From NCBI RefSeq assembly GCF_003664255.1, contig NZ_RCCV01000005.1, positions 124,001 to 188,000 on the forward strand: a stretch of 64,000 nt of DNA, given 5' to 3'. This stretch comes from Micromonospora sp. M71_S20. Its GTDB lineage: Bacteria > Actinomycetota > Actinomycetes > Mycobacteriales > Micromonosporaceae. The translations under genes were made by a program, and so were the position numbers. The notes under the pieces are model-generated. The model was not told the origin of the DNA. It saw only the letters and a list, made by a program, of their open reading frames with translations, and ran no database searches. Shown one piece after another: positions 1-8,485 of this stretch (positions are counted from its first letter, which is position 1; each line of letters opens with the position of its first letter).

Positions 1-170
1 TGGACTCCGTCGAACACCGGGATCTGCGTGCCGTCACGGAGACCTACTCCGGCGCGGAAGGCGACATCTGCGTCCGGGTGACGCCGGAGGTGGAGTGGTA
101 CCGCTGGGCCTGGCGGGGCCAGTCACCGACCACACTGGAGGTTCCGGTGCATCTGCTCTGGGTTGAGTGA
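1..170 (+). CDS. 3' end of an unidentified gene (partial)
   Basis: An open frame enters the window and runs from base 3 to a TGA at 168-170, giving about 55 C-terminal residues that finish in the hydrophobic/aromatic stretch VPVHLLWVE. Codons show the strong GC third-position bias of real genes here. I do not recognise the family. The convergent gene at 174-746 begins its stop only 3 bases later, so the two genes nearly touch. Its neighbours suggest a link with the FtsK-like/secretion genes that follow, but this is only context. Confidence 0.5.
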   Translation, partial: DSVEHRDLRAVTETYSGAEGDICVRVTPEVEWYRWAWRGQSPTTLEVPVHLLWVE

Positions 171-173
171 TGC

Positions 174-746
174 TCAGCCAGTCTTACGGCCACTACAGAC
201 CCGCCAACCTTCATCTTGTTCCACCACATCGAACACCCAGTCCTCACGCCTGCTGCTGCGGGGCTGGCCGTTGGCTGAGCCGGAGATGGTGAGCGTCGTG
301 GCAACTGATTCGCCCTCGCTCGTCTTGGTTCGGGTGAGCGGCCCCCAACTAACTCTGACAACGACGTCGAAGTTGGCCTCACGCTGCTCGATCTCGCTGC
401 GCAGCCCGGAGACCGCAGCCCGATCGCCGTTTCCCTCGCAGGTGAAGAGGTTGGCGCGGGTGTCGTTGCGGTCCACGAGGAAGGCGCGAAGGTAGTTGTC
501 CACCACCACGTCGGGCGCGCTGCGGTCGGGTGCCGCGGCCCGGTTGTAGAGCACGTATCCGGCGGCCACTCCGCCGAGGCAGAGTGCCACGACGACGCTC
601 GTGACCACGGTGAGCACGGTGCGCAGCCGCCGCCGTGGCCGCTCCGGCACCGGGGCCGGCGAGGGCGGCGCCAGGTGGTCCGAGGGAGGCCGTTGCGCCG
701 GTACGCGGGAGACCTGGGAACCGGCGGGGGGCTGCACTGATTCCAC
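174..746 (-). CDS. Single-pass membrane protein with NTF2-like extracytoplasmic domain
   Basis: 190 residues starting at GTG. A Pro-rich cytoplasmic tail (about 1-38) is followed by an Arg cluster, one membrane helix (about 43-66) and an extracellular domain of about 115 residues that ends in a W-R-V-C motif. The layout matches the Rv0361-type NTF2-like membrane proteins of actinobacteria, whose function is unknown. The gene at 51432-52115 has the same architecture. A TAGCCT hexamer 6 nt upstream of GTG suggests a leaderless transcript, and no Shine-Dalgarno is visible. It is divergent from the FtsK-like gene at 942. Role inferred only as an exported or envelope-associated accessory protein. 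Confidence 0.75.
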   Translation of the reverse strand: MESVQPPAGSQVSRVPAQRPPSDHLAPPSPAPVPERPRRRLRTVLTVVTSVVVALCLGGVAAGYVLYNRAAAPDRSAPDVVVDNYLRAFLVDRNDTRANLFTCEGNGDRAAVSGLRSEIEQREANFDVVVRVSWGPLTRTKTSEGESVATTLTISGSANGQPRSSRREDWVFDVVEQDEGWRVCSGRKTG

Positions 747-752
747 CCTCTG

Positions 753-758
753 AGGCTA
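753..758 (-). promoter_or_regulatory. -10 element of a leaderless promoter
   Basis: TAGCCT on the minus strand followed by exactly 6 nt and the GTG at 746. It fits the actinobacterial TANNNT-N6-RTG leaderless pattern. The rest of the 747-941 gap holds no gene. Confidence 0.5.
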
Positions 759-941
759 GCGGCTGGACGCGGTAGACCCAATGCCCCAGATCCAGCGGAT
801 CGTGACGGACCACTGCCCATCGGTGAGATCCACGACATCCCCGGCGCAGTGCCGCCGCGCATCCCGGACGAGTCGGCCCGGCTGGGTTACGGTCTCTGCG
901 CGGGGAGGGGTTGCCGACCTCGGGCAGAGGGGGTGGACGCG

Positions 942-3482
942 GTGGCCGGTCCGAAGGCACGCACCAACCGCGCCGCCGCACTGCACCGGCGGGCCGCCGC
1001 CACCGCGACCGCCGCCGCGAGCGTCCTCGACGACACCCGGCCCGTCCCCGCCGACCAGCGCCGCCAGTACGAGCTGGCCGACCGCCTCCGGTCTGCGGCG
1101 GCGGTGCTGGCCCCCGGCTGGGCGGGCTCTCCCCTGGAGACGGTGGCACCGACCACTCCGGCCGGTGAGGGGCCGCCTCCCTTCGTCCGGGTCGGTACGG
1201 CGGCACCGCTGGACGACGCCCGGTTCCCCGCACTGGTGCCGTTGCTCGGCACGGGCCACCTCTCGGTGGACGTGGACGCCCGGGATCCCCGGGTGGCGGG
1301 GCTGCTGCGGGGCGTACTGCTGCGGCTGTTGGCGGCGACCCCGGCCGGGGCGCTGCTGGTCCGCGCGGTGGACGCGACCGGCACGGCCCTCGCGCCGTTC
1401 GCGCCGCTCGCGGACGCGGGCCTGCTGCCGCCCCCGGCGGTGGACGTGGCGGGGCTGCGGGCCGTGCTCACCGAGGCCGAGCAGTGGGTGGCGCCGGGGA
1501 CGAGCGGGCGACGCCGGCACGACCGGACGCTGCTGCTGGTGATCGCCGCCCTACCCGAGTCGACCGGAGCCACCGACCTGGCCCGCATCGAGGCCCTGGC
1601 CGAGCCGGGCCGGGCCGCCGGCCTGCACCTGGTGGTGGCGGGCTGGCCTCCGGCGGGCGACCGGGAGCCGCTGCCGCGGGCGACGACGCTGGCGGTCCGC
1701 ACCGCGTACGCGCTGCTGGGTGACCCGCCGGGCGGGTCGTTCGCCGGTCCGGGCGCCGAGCCGCCGGGCGGGCTGAACTCGCCGGTCTTCATCGAGGCGG
1801 ATCCGCCGGCCGAACTCGTCGACGCGGTCTGTTGCCGGCTGGCCGTTCAGGTGGAGGCGGGTTCCCGGCTGGCGCTCACCGACCTGCTGCCGGCGGCCGA
1901 CGAGGAGCTGTGGACGGCGAGCGGGGTGGGCGGGCTGACCACGACCGTCGGGGATGCCGGTGGCCGCCCCGTGTCGCTCGGCTTCACGGAGCTGACGCCG
2001 CACTGGCTGGTCAGCGGCCGTTCGGGCGCGGGCCGGTCCACGTTCCTCACCACCGCGCTGCTCGGCCTGACCGCCCGGTACGGCCCCGACGAGCTGGCTC
2101 TCTACCTGGCGGATCTCGCCGACGCCGAATCCTTCGTGGAGTTCCTCCAGACCGAGCGCGACCGGTCGTGGATCCCCCAGGTGCGGGCCGCCGCGATGGC
2201 CGCCGACCGGGAGTACGTGCTGAGCCTGCTGGACGAGCTGGTGGCGGAGGTGCGCCGCCGCGAGGAGGCGGGCGGCCGGGCCGGCGGGCAGCGCTTCGCC
2301 GAGCTGCGGCAGCACCGGGCCATGCCCCGGATCGTGTGCGTGCTCGACAATCTCCCGCTGCTCTTCGCCGAGCGGGACCGGCTGGCCGCGGACGCCGCCG
2401 CCCGGCTGGACGCGCTGGCCCGCACCGGGCGTGCGTACGGGGTGCACCTGGTGCTGGCCGGCGAGGGCGACCTGGGGTTGGGCTCGCGTACGGACCGGGA
2501 CTCGGTGCTGGGGCAGTTCCCGGTGCGGGTGGCGCTGCCCGGCGGGGGTGCCGTGCTGGAGCCGACGAACGACTCGGCCGCCGGGCTGCCGGTGGGCAGC
2601 GCGGTGGTGAACACCGCCGGCGGGCTCGGCGGGCCCCGGGGCGCGATCCGGGGGCACGAGCGGATGGTCCGGTTCCCGGACCCGCAGGACCACCCCGACA
2701 CGGTGGAGGAGCTGCGGCACCGGCTCTGGTCGGCCCGCCCGGAGGGGGCGTCCCCGCCGGTGGTCTTCGCCGGTTACGCCCGCCCGCTGCTGCGCAACGA
2801 CCCCCGGCACCGGGCCGCGCTCGCCGGGCAGGCACCCGGTCCCGCCGCCCTGCTGGGCCGGGCGGTGGACGTGCCCCGGACCACCGTCGCGGTGTCGCTC
2901 GGGCCGGCCCCGGGGCGGAACCTGGCAGTGCTCGGTCCCGGGCCGGAGGCGGCCCGGCTGCTGGCCACCGCGGCGCGCAGCGCGGCGGCGCACCACGCGC
3001 CGGGGGCCACCCGCTTCGTGCTGGCCGCGCCGGACGAGGAGTGCCGGCCGCTGGCCGAGGCGTTGGCGGCCGAGCTGGCCGGGCGGCACCCGGTGGACAC
3101 GGTGGACGTCGCCGGCCTGCTCGCCGCCGTGGACGACGCCGTGCCGGCCTACCTGGTGGTCTTCGGACTGGACGTGCCGACGCCGGAGCAGCTGCCCCCG
3201 GAGCGGCTGCGCGCGCTGCTGCGGGAGGGACCGCCCGCCGGCCGGCACCTGCTGGGCCGCTGGCGGACGGTGCCGTCCTTCGCGGCGCTGCTCGAACCCG
3301 AGGGCGAGGTGGACAAGCTGGCCGCCGTGGCCGTGGTGGACCTGCCGGGCGCGCAGCTCGCGTCGGTCTTCGGCCGGCAGGTGCAGTGGCGGCCCCGCCC
3401 CGGCCGGGCGGTGCTCTGGGACGGCCCTGGCGAGCAGGGCACCGTGCTGGTCCCGTTCGGCGAGGAGGGGGACCCGGCATGA
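942..3482 (+). CDS. FtsK/SpoIIIE-like P-loop protein with degenerate motifs
   Basis: About 846 residues. I chose GTG 942 because AGAGGGG lies 9 nt upstream; the frame stays open to an ATG at 849 and a GTG at 933. The N-terminal ~110 residues are an Ala/Arg-rich helix, then come two RecA-like modules. Module 1 has a Walker A-like SGRSGAGRST (about residue 358) in which the Lys is replaced by Arg, and a Walker B-like VCVLDN with Asn in place of the catalytic Glu. Module 2 (about 640 onward) has only GPGPEAAR at the P-loop position. FtsK/SpoIIIE and EccC ATPases use these motifs to power DNA or protein transport, so ATP hydrolysis here is doubtful. The stop overlaps the next start (ATGA), so the two proteins are probably made together. 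Confidence 0.75.
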   Translation: MAGPKARTNRAAALHRRAAATATAAASVLDDTRPVPADQRRQYELADRLRSAAAVLAPGWAGSPLETVAPTTPAGEGPPPFVRVGTAAPLDDARFPALVPLLGTGHLSVDVDARDPRVAGLLRGVLLRLLAATPAGALLVRAVDATGTALAPFAPLADAGLLPPPAVDVAGLRAVLTEAEQWVAPGTSGRRRHDRTLLLVIAALPESTGATDLARIEALAEPGRAAGLHLVVAGWPPAGDREPLPRATTLAVRTAYALLGDPPGGSFAGPGAEPPGGLNSPVFIEADPPAELVDAVCCRLAVQVEAGSRLALTDLLPAADEELWTASGVGGLTTTVGDAGGRPVSLGFTELTPHWLVSGRSGAGRSTFLTTALLGLTARYGPDELALYLADLADAESFVEFLQTERDRSWIPQVRAAAMAADREYVLSLLDELVAEVRRREEAGGRAGGQRFAELRQHRAMPRIVCVLDNLPLLFAERDRLAADAAARLDALARTGRAYGVHLVLAGEGDLGLGSRTDRDSVLGQFPVRVALPGGGAVLEPTNDSAAGLPVGSAVVNTAGGLGGPRGAIRGHERMVRFPDPQDHPDTVEELRHRLWSARPEGASPPVVFAGYARPLLRNDPRHRAALAGQAPGPAALLGRAVDVPRTTVAVSLGPAPGRNLAVLGPGPEAARLLATAARSAAAHHAPGATRFVLAAPDEECRPLAEALAAELAGRHPVDTVDVAGLLAAVDDAVPAYLVVFGLDVPTPEQLPPERLRALLREGPPAGRHLLGRWRTVPSFAALLEPEGEVDKLAAVAVVDLPGAQLASVFGRQVQWRPRPGRAVLWDGPGEQGTVLVPFGEEGDPA

Positions 3483-4234
3483 CCGGCAGCGGGGCACGGA
3501 CCACGACGGGGCACGCCGCGCCGGGGCGGCAGCGTTCCGGCGCCGACCCGACGCCGGAACGCACCGACACGGCCGGACCGGCGGGAAGCGTCGACCCGGT
3601 GCGCGCCGCGTGGACCGAGTACCTCGCCGCCGCGCGCCAGCTCGACGGGGTACGCCGTGACGCGGCCACCGCCGCCGGCGAGCAGGCCCGGTCGGTGCAG
3701 GCCGCCCGCGAGGAGTTGACCGCCGTACGCACCCGGCTGGCGTCGCAGGAGGCCCGACTGCGCGAGCGGGGCGTACCGCCGATCTCGCTGGTCCCGACGC
3801 CGCCGGAGCTGACCGAGGCGGCCCGGGCGATGGCGGGCGGGCCGGCGGCGGTGCTGGCCGCGCTGCGCGCCGCCCGGGGCCGGGCGGACGCCGCGGACGC
3901 GACGCTCTCCGCGCGTGGGCTGCCCCGCCTGGCCGCCTGGCCGCCGCGCCTGCGGAACCTGCTGGTGTACGGGCCCCTGGCGCTGCTGGTGCCGGCGGTC
4001 CAGCTCGCGTTGTTCGTGGCCATCGGCACCGGGGCGGCCAGCGTGGCCGCGCTGGTCTGCGGGCTGCCGATGCCGGCGGTGGCGTTCGTGGCGGGTTGGA
4101 TCGGCGTCGGACGGCTCTTTCCGCCGCCGGGGGGCGGCCGGGTGGAGCGCACGGCCCGGCTCGGCGCCCTGGTGTGTCTGGTCCCGGCGGTGCTGGTCAG
4201 CGCGGGCCTGCTGCTCGCGATGCTGGCCGGCTGA
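3479..4234 (+). CDS. Coiled-coil membrane protein, partner of the FtsK-like protein
   Basis: 251 residues, ATG overlapping the upstream TGA by 4 nt. Residues 1-40 are disordered. Residues about 42-105 form an Ala/Arg/Glu-rich coiled coil. From about 158 there are three to four closely spaced hydrophobic helices and a short basic loop. There is no signal peptide. I do not recognise a named family. The tight coupling suggests it anchors the FtsK-like protein at the membrane; this is inference from gene order. Confidence 0.7.
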   Translation: MTGSGARTTTGHAAPGRQRSGADPTPERTDTAGPAGSVDPVRAAWTEYLAAARQLDGVRRDAATAAGEQARSVQAAREELTAVRTRLASQEARLRERGVPPISLVPTPPELTEAARAMAGGPAAVLAALRAARGRADAADATLSARGLPRLAAWPPRLRNLLVYGPLALLVPAVQLALFVAIGTGAASVAALVCGLPMPAVAFVAGWIGVGRLFPPPGGGRVERTARLGALVCLVPAVLVSAGLLLAMLAG

Positions 4235-4253
4235 GCACCACTGCCCAGAGCGA

Positions 4254-4288
4254 CGGCCGGCCGACCCGGGTGTGGGTTCGGCCGGCCG
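4254..4288. terminator. Bidirectional hairpin terminator
   Basis: Perfect 11-bp inverted repeat (CGGCCGGCCGA at 4254-4264 with its complement at 4278-4288) between two convergent genes. It has no U-tract, as is usual in actinobacteria. Confidence 0.6.
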
Positions 4289-4299
4289 GTCTGTCGCGG

Positions 4300-4863
4300 T
4301 CAGCGGGGGATGATCAGCGCCATCGCCTCGGCGCGCGACTTGGCGTCGCGCTGGAGGGTGCCCCGCACGGCGGACGTGATGGTCTTGGCGCCCGACTTCT
4401 GGATGCCGCGCATCGCCATGCACATGTGCTCGCATTCGAGCACCACCACCACGCCGCGCGGCGCGAGCCGCTCCATCAGCAGGTCGGCGATCTGCGAGGT
4501 GAGCCGCTCCTGCACCTGCGGCCGGCGGGCGAAGACCTCGACCAGCCGGGCCAGCTTGGACAGGCCGGTGATCCGGCCGTCCGGCCCCGGGATGTAGCCG
4601 ATGTGGGCGCTGCCCCGGAACGGCAGCAGGTGGTGCTCGCAGAGGCTCATCACGTCGATGTCCCGGACGAGCACCAACTCCTCGTGGTTGGCCTCGAAGG
4701 TGGTGCTGAGCACCTGGGCCGGATCGACCCGGAGGCCGGCGAAGAGTTCGGCGTACGCGCGGGCCACCCGGGCCGGGGTCTGCTGGAGCCCGTCGCGGTC
4801 CGGGTCCTCCCCGACGGCGATCAGGATCTCGCGGACGGCCTTCTCGATCCGCCCGAGGTCCAT
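4300..4863 (-). CDS. folE: GTP cyclohydrolase I
   Basis: Converts GTP to 7,8-dihydroneopterin triphosphate, the first step of folate biosynthesis; cytosolic homodecamer. The sequence carries the zinc/active-site signature: CEHHLLPF with the Cys-Glu-His-His cluster, the second zinc Cys in ECEHMCM, and the [12 protein letters not shown] helix. From ATG 4863 the product is 187 residues. The frame continues upstream with protein-like codons (…[20 protein letters not shown]) to a CTG at 4965, which would give 221 residues, close to the usual family length. No ATG, GTG or TTG exists in that extension. It lies just downstream of ftsH on the same strand, so co-transcription is likely, with a 14-bp hairpin between them. 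The function is certain, the start is not. Confidence 0.95.
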   Translation of the reverse strand: MDLGRIEKAVREILIAVGEDPDRDGLQQTPARVARAYAELFAGLRVDPAQVLSTTFEANHEELVLVRDIDVMSLCEHHLLPFRGSAHIGYIPGPDGRITGLSKLARLVEVFARRPQVQERLTSQIADLLMERLAPRGVVVVLECEHMCMAMRGIQKSGAKTITSAVRGTLQRDAKSRAEAMALIIPR

Positions 4864-4956
4864 GGTCTCCTCGACGGGCCGGCCGGTGAGCTTGCCGCTG
4901 ATCAGGCGCGCGGCGACGTAGTCGAGGGTGTCGTCGCCGTCCGGCTCGGTCGCGGA

Positions 4957-4993
4957 GACGGCCAGTTCCCGGTGCTCCCGGGAACTGGCCGTC
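4957..4993 (-). promoter_or_regulatory. 14-bp hairpin between ftsH and folE
   Basis: GACGGCCAGTTCCC (4957-4970) pairs perfectly with GGGAACTGGCCGTC (4980-4993) around a 9-nt loop. It begins 11 nt after the ftsH stop. The candidate CTG start of folE (4965-4963) and a GGGAG possible ribosome site lie inside the stem-loop, so it may attenuate transcription or mask folE translation. Confidence 0.55.
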
Positions 4994-5003
4994 GGGTCGG
5001 TGC

Positions 5004-7028
5004 TCAGTGCGTACCGTCCGAGTTGTTGGAGTTGTTCGGGCTGCCGCCGCCCACCGTCGCCTGGGCGCCGTCGGCCTGGGCCTGCACCTTCAGCGCGTCC
5101 TTCTCCGCCGGCGTGAGCACCGGCGGCTCGGTGGAGGGCTGGCGCTTGCCGAAGCCGTTGTACGGCGCCATCGGCGGCCGCTTGGCCACCCGGGCGCAGA
5201 TCCGGGCCATGTCGGCGGTGGAGAGGGTCTCCTTCTCCATCAGCTCCAGCACGATGTTGTCCAGGACGTCCCGGTATTCCACCAGGATCTCCCAGGCCTC
5301 GTCGTGGGCCAGCTCGATCAGCGCCCGCATCTCGCCGTCGATCTCGGCGGCGACGACGTCGGAGTAGTCCCGCTCGTGGCCCATGTTGCGGCCCAGGAAC
5401 GGCTCGTCGCCGCTGGTGCCGTACTTGATCGCGCCGAGCTTGGAGCTCATGCCGTACTGCGTGATCATCGCGCGGGCCAGCTGGGTGGCCTTCTCGATGT
5501 CGTTGCCGGCGCCGGTGGTCGGCTCGTGGAAGACCAGCTCCTCGGCGGCCCGGCCACCCAGCGCGTACGCCAGGGTGTCGACCATCTCGGCGCGGGTCTG
5601 GGTGTACTTGTCCTCGGTGGGCAGGACCAGGGTGTGGCCCAGCGACCGACCGCGGGACAGGATCGTCACCTTGTGCACCGGCGCGGCGTGCGGCAGCGCC
5701 CAGGCGACCAGCGCGTGCCCACCCTCGTGGTACGCGGTGATCTTCTTCTCCTGGTCGCTCATCACCCGGGTCCGGCGCTGCGGACCGGCGATCACCCGGT
5801 CGATCGACTCCTCCAGGGAGTCGTTGGTGATCGCCCGCTGGTCCTTGCGGGCGGTGAGCAGCGCGGACTCGTTGATCACATTGGCCAGGTCGGCACCGCT
5901 GAAGCCGGGGGTGCGCCGCGCCACCGCGTCGAGGTCGACGTCGGGGGTGAACGGCTTGCCCTTGGCGTGCACCCGCAGGATCGCCTTGCGGCCCTCCATG
6001 TCGGGGGCGTCCACCGGGATCTGCCGGTCGAAGCGGCCCGGGCGCAGCAGCGCCGGGTCGAGGATGTCCGGCCGGTTGGTGGCGGCGATCAGGATGACCC
6101 CGCCCTTGGTGTCGAAGCCGTCCATCTCGACGAGCAGCTGGTTGAGGGTCTGCTCGCGCTCGTCGTGACCGCCGCCCATGCCAGCGCCGCGGTGGCGGCC
6201 GACGGCGTCGATCTCGTCGACGAAGACGATGGCGGGCGCGTTCGCCTTGGCCTGCTCGAAGAGGTCGCGGACCCGGCTGGCGCCGACACCGACGAACATC
6301 TCCACGAAGTCCGAGCCGGAGATCGAGTAGAAGGGCACCCCTGCCTCGCCGGCGACGGCGCGGGCCAGCAGCGTCTTACCGGTGCCGGGCGGACCGAAGA
6401 GCAGGACGCCCTTCGGGATCTTGGCGCCCAGGGCCTGGTACTTCGCCGGGTTCTGCAGGAAGTCCTTGATCTCGTGCAGCTCCTCGACGGCCTCCTCGGC
6501 GCCGGCCACGTCCGCGAACGTGGTCTTCGGCGTGTCCTTGGTGATCATCTTCGCCTTGGACTTGCCGAAGTTGAGCACCCGGGAGCCGCCGCCCTGCATC
6601 TGCGACATGAAGAAGAGCAGCAGGAGCACCAGCAGGGCGATCGGGAGCAGGTTGACCAGCAGGCTCACCCAGATGCTGTCGGACGACACCTCGACGTTGG
6701 CCGGGCCGGTGACCCGGTTGTTCGCCTTGGCCTCGAGGACCTCGTTCCAGACCTCGTCGCCGACCTCGTAGGGGAACTGCGCCTCGATCCGGTCGGTGTC
6801 GGTGTCACCGAACTTGGCCTTGTCCTTCAGGTCGAGCCGGAGCGTCTGCTCCTTGTCCTGGAAGACGACCTTGTCGATGCCCCCCTTGTTGAGCTGGTCG
6901 AGCGCAATGGAAGTGTCCACCCGGTGGTAGCTGGGACCAGCGGTGAACAGTTGACTGAGCACAACGGCGCCGAGGATGACCAGGATGATCCAGACCACCG
7001 GTCGGCGGAAGAAACGCGTACGTTCCAT
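5004..7028 (-). CDS. ftsH: ATP-dependent zinc metalloprotease FtsH
   Basis: Membrane-bound AAA+ protease that degrades misfolded and regulatory membrane proteins; hexameric, with the catalytic part in the cytoplasm. 674 residues from ATG 7028 (start [12 protein letters not shown] after Met). Order: TM1 about 10-28, extracytoplasmic domain about 29-115, TM2 about 118-140, AAA module with Walker A GPPGTGKT (about 205), Walker B IVFVDEID and SRH arginines in RPGRFDR, then the zinc site HEGGH (about 425). The C-terminal ~40 residues are an Asn/Gly/Ser tail. No strong Shine-Dalgarno is seen before ATG. The frame runs further upstream but without protein-like character. folE follows. Confidence 0.97.
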   Translation of the reverse strand: MERTRFFRRPVVWIILVILGAVVLSQLFTAGPSYHRVDTSIALDQLNKGGIDKVVFQDKEQTLRLDLKDKAKFGDTDTDRIEAQFPYEVGDEVWNEVLEAKANNRVTGPANVEVSSDSIWVSLLVNLLPIALLVLLLLFFMSQMQGGGSRVLNFGKSKAKMITKDTPKTTFADVAGAEEAVEELHEIKDFLQNPAKYQALGAKIPKGVLLFGPPGTGKTLLARAVAGEAGVPFYSISGSDFVEMFVGVGASRVRDLFEQAKANAPAIVFVDEIDAVGRHRGAGMGGGHDEREQTLNQLLVEMDGFDTKGGVILIAATNRPDILDPALLRPGRFDRQIPVDAPDMEGRKAILRVHAKGKPFTPDVDLDAVARRTPGFSGADLANVINESALLTARKDQRAITNDSLEESIDRVIAGPQRRTRVMSDQEKKITAYHEGGHALVAWALPHAAPVHKVTILSRGRSLGHTLVLPTEDKYTQTRAEMVDTLAYALGGRAAEELVFHEPTTGAGNDIEKATQLARAMITQYGMSSKLGAIKYGTSGDEPFLGRNMGHERDYSDVVAAEIDGEMRALIELAHDEAWEILVEYRDVLDNIVLELMEKETLSTADMARICARVAKRPPMAPYNGFGKRQPSTEPPVLTPAEKDALKVQAQADGAQATVGGGSPNNSNNSDGTH

Positions 7029-7520
7029 GCTGTTGTCGAGCGCCGAGGCGCCCGCATCCTCCTGATCGACGTCCTGACCGTCTGATGGTGTCGCCGCCTG
7101 CGGCGGCGGCCGGAGCCGCCGTGCGGGCCGGCTCGACCCCGAGGCACGAAACTGCCGCGCCGCGGTCATTCGACGGTACACCGTGCACGCGAGGAGTGAG
7201 CTTGCGAGCCCCGCAGTCGCGCACAAAGGGAACAGCTGTGCGCGCACCGAGCGAGCTTGCGAACCCCGCGATCGCGCACAATCCGATCATCGTGCGCGCG
7301 CGGAACGCGCCTGCGAGCCCAACAATTACGCGTAGGGCGAACCGGGTCAGCCGGCGTGACGGGAGCTCCGCGCCCGGCCTCCCGTCCGCCCGGTCCCGCG
7401 GTTCGAGGGGTCGGGCGTGGAGGGTGCCTCCACGCCACCGGCCTCTACCGTAGTCCGATTCGCTGAGAGCCCGCTGAACGTCCGCTCGACCGGTGCCGAT
7501 GTGACGGGCCCGGCGAGGGC
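7029..7520. other. Long intergenic region upstream of ftsH
   Basis: 492 bases between the hpt stop and the ftsH start. I see no gene. It must hold the ftsH promoter, and it contains two near-identical 31-bp repeats (7196-7226 and 7251-7281) rich in GCGC words plus a weaker third copy around 7290-7325. Confidence 0.6.
7196..7281. repeat. Two 31-bp direct repeats upstream of ftsH
   Basis: Units at 7196-7226 and 7251-7281 share 27 of 31 positions (core GAGCTTGCGA then CCCCGC then TCGCGCACAA), with starts 55 bp apart. They could be a dispersed intergenic repeat or a repeated binding site. Confidence 0.6.
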
Positions 7521-8096
7521 TCAGTTCCGGGCGTACACCTCGGGCTTGAGCACCCCGACGTAGGGCAGCTCGCGGTAGCGCTCGCCGAAGTCGAGGCCGT
7601 AGCCGACGACGAACTCGGTCGGGATGTCGAAGCCGACGTACTTCACCGGCACCGGCACCTTGACCGCGTCCGGCTTGCGGAACAGCGCGACCACCTCGAC
7701 GCTCGCGGCCGAGCGGGACTCCAGGTAGCGCAGCAGCCAGGAGAGGGTGAGGCCCGAGTCGACGATGTCCTCGACCACGACCACGTGCCGGCCGGCGATG
7801 TCCCGGTCCAGGTCCTTGAGGATGCGGACCACCCCGGAGGAGGTGGTGCCCTGGCCGTAGGAGGAGATGGCCATGAAGTCCAGCTCGGCGGGCGGTCCGC
7901 TGCGTCCCAGCGCCCGGGCGAAGTCGGCCATGAACATCACCGCGCCCTTGAGGACGCAGACCAGCAGGAGCCCGTCATCGACGTCGGCGTAGTCCGCCGA
8001 GACCTGCTTGGCGAGTTCCGCGGTCTTCTCGCGGATCTGCGCCTCGGAGATGATCACGTGGTCGATGTCGGCGTCGTACCAGGAGCCGTCAGCCAT
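7521..8096 (-). CDS. hpt: Hypoxanthine phosphoribosyltransferase
   Basis: Purine salvage: hypoxanthine (or guanine) plus PRPP gives IMP (GMP). 191 residues from ATG 8096. The PRPP-binding loop VVVVEDIVDSGLT is at about 105-117, the flexible-loop SSYGQGT at 78-84, and the C-terminal GYGLDFGERYRELPY is typical of bacterial HPRTs. An AGGAG lies only 2 nt before the ATG, which is unusually close. In actinobacteria hpt normally follows tilS directly; here a regulator and a gamma-glutamyltransferase sit between them. Confidence 0.96.
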   Translation of the reverse strand: MADGSWYDADIDHVIISEAQIREKTAELAKQVSADYADVDDGLLLVCVLKGAVMFMADFARALGRSGPPAELDFMAISSYGQGTTSSGVVRILKDLDRDIAGRHVVVVEDIVDSGLTLSWLLRYLESRSAASVEVVALFRKPDAVKVPVPVKYVGFDIPTEFVVGYGLDFGERYRELPYVGVLKPEVYARN

Positions 8097-8197
8097 GGCT
8101 CCTAGCCTGCCGTACGCCGGATGGCCTCCGTCGGCGGGGCCGCCCCTTATGGGCGCGGTCCCACCCCGGACGAACCTCGCGAAGGCCACGATCCACC

Positions 8198-8335
8198 TCA
8201 GCAGGCACGCGACCGCCAGCGGCGACCGTCGTCGGACGGCTTCCAGTCGGCCGAGTCCCGGCTGTCGGCGGTGAGGCCGGCGGCCGAGGCCAGGGCGAGG
8301 ACGACGAAGAAGAAGAGGAAGAGCAGGATCTCCAT
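8198..8335 (-). CDS. Small single-pass membrane protein (45 aa)
   Basis: Opens with ATG 8335. Residues 2-20 (EILLFLFFFVVLALASAA) are a clear membrane helix, followed by a charged Asp/Arg/Trp-rich tail (DSRDSADWKPSDD). I believe similar short proteins occur beside hpt in other Micromonosporaceae, but cannot confirm this. No convincing Shine-Dalgarno. It lies upstream of hpt on the same strand and could be in its transcript. Function unknown. Confidence 0.5.
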   Translation of the reverse strand: MEILLFLFFFVVLALASAAGLTADSRDSADWKPSDDGRRWRSRAC

Positions 8336-8426
8336 GGCGGCGCTCGCTTTCGCGTGGTTGGTGTTGTTTTCGCCGCCGGTGCGCACCGGACTGGAACCAG
8401 TCTCCGTCGGCCACCACCGCCCGGAC

Positions 8427-8479
8427 AGTGGCAGGAATGCCACTCAACCTCGATTTCCTGCCACCCGTGCGGTTACTCT
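8427..8479 (+). promoter_or_regulatory. Operator and leaderless promoter of the GlxA-type regulator
   Basis: AGTGGCA-ggaa-TGCCACT (8427-8444) is a 7-bp inverted repeat. GTGGCAGGAA (8428-8437) is repeated in inverse orientation at 8455-8464. The half-site resembles the TGGCSNGWWY box of AdpA, a regulator of the same DJ-1/AraC class. A TACTCT -10 (8474-8479) lies 6 nt before the ATG, so the operator covers the promoter and autoregulation is likely. Confidence 0.55.
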
Positions 8480-8485
8480 CGTCAC

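Noticed and set aside
8341..8440. tRNA-like GGTTCCAGTCC stretch on the minus strand upstream of hpt
   Set aside because: A T-loop-like word is present, but no acceptor or anticodon stem can be paired around it.
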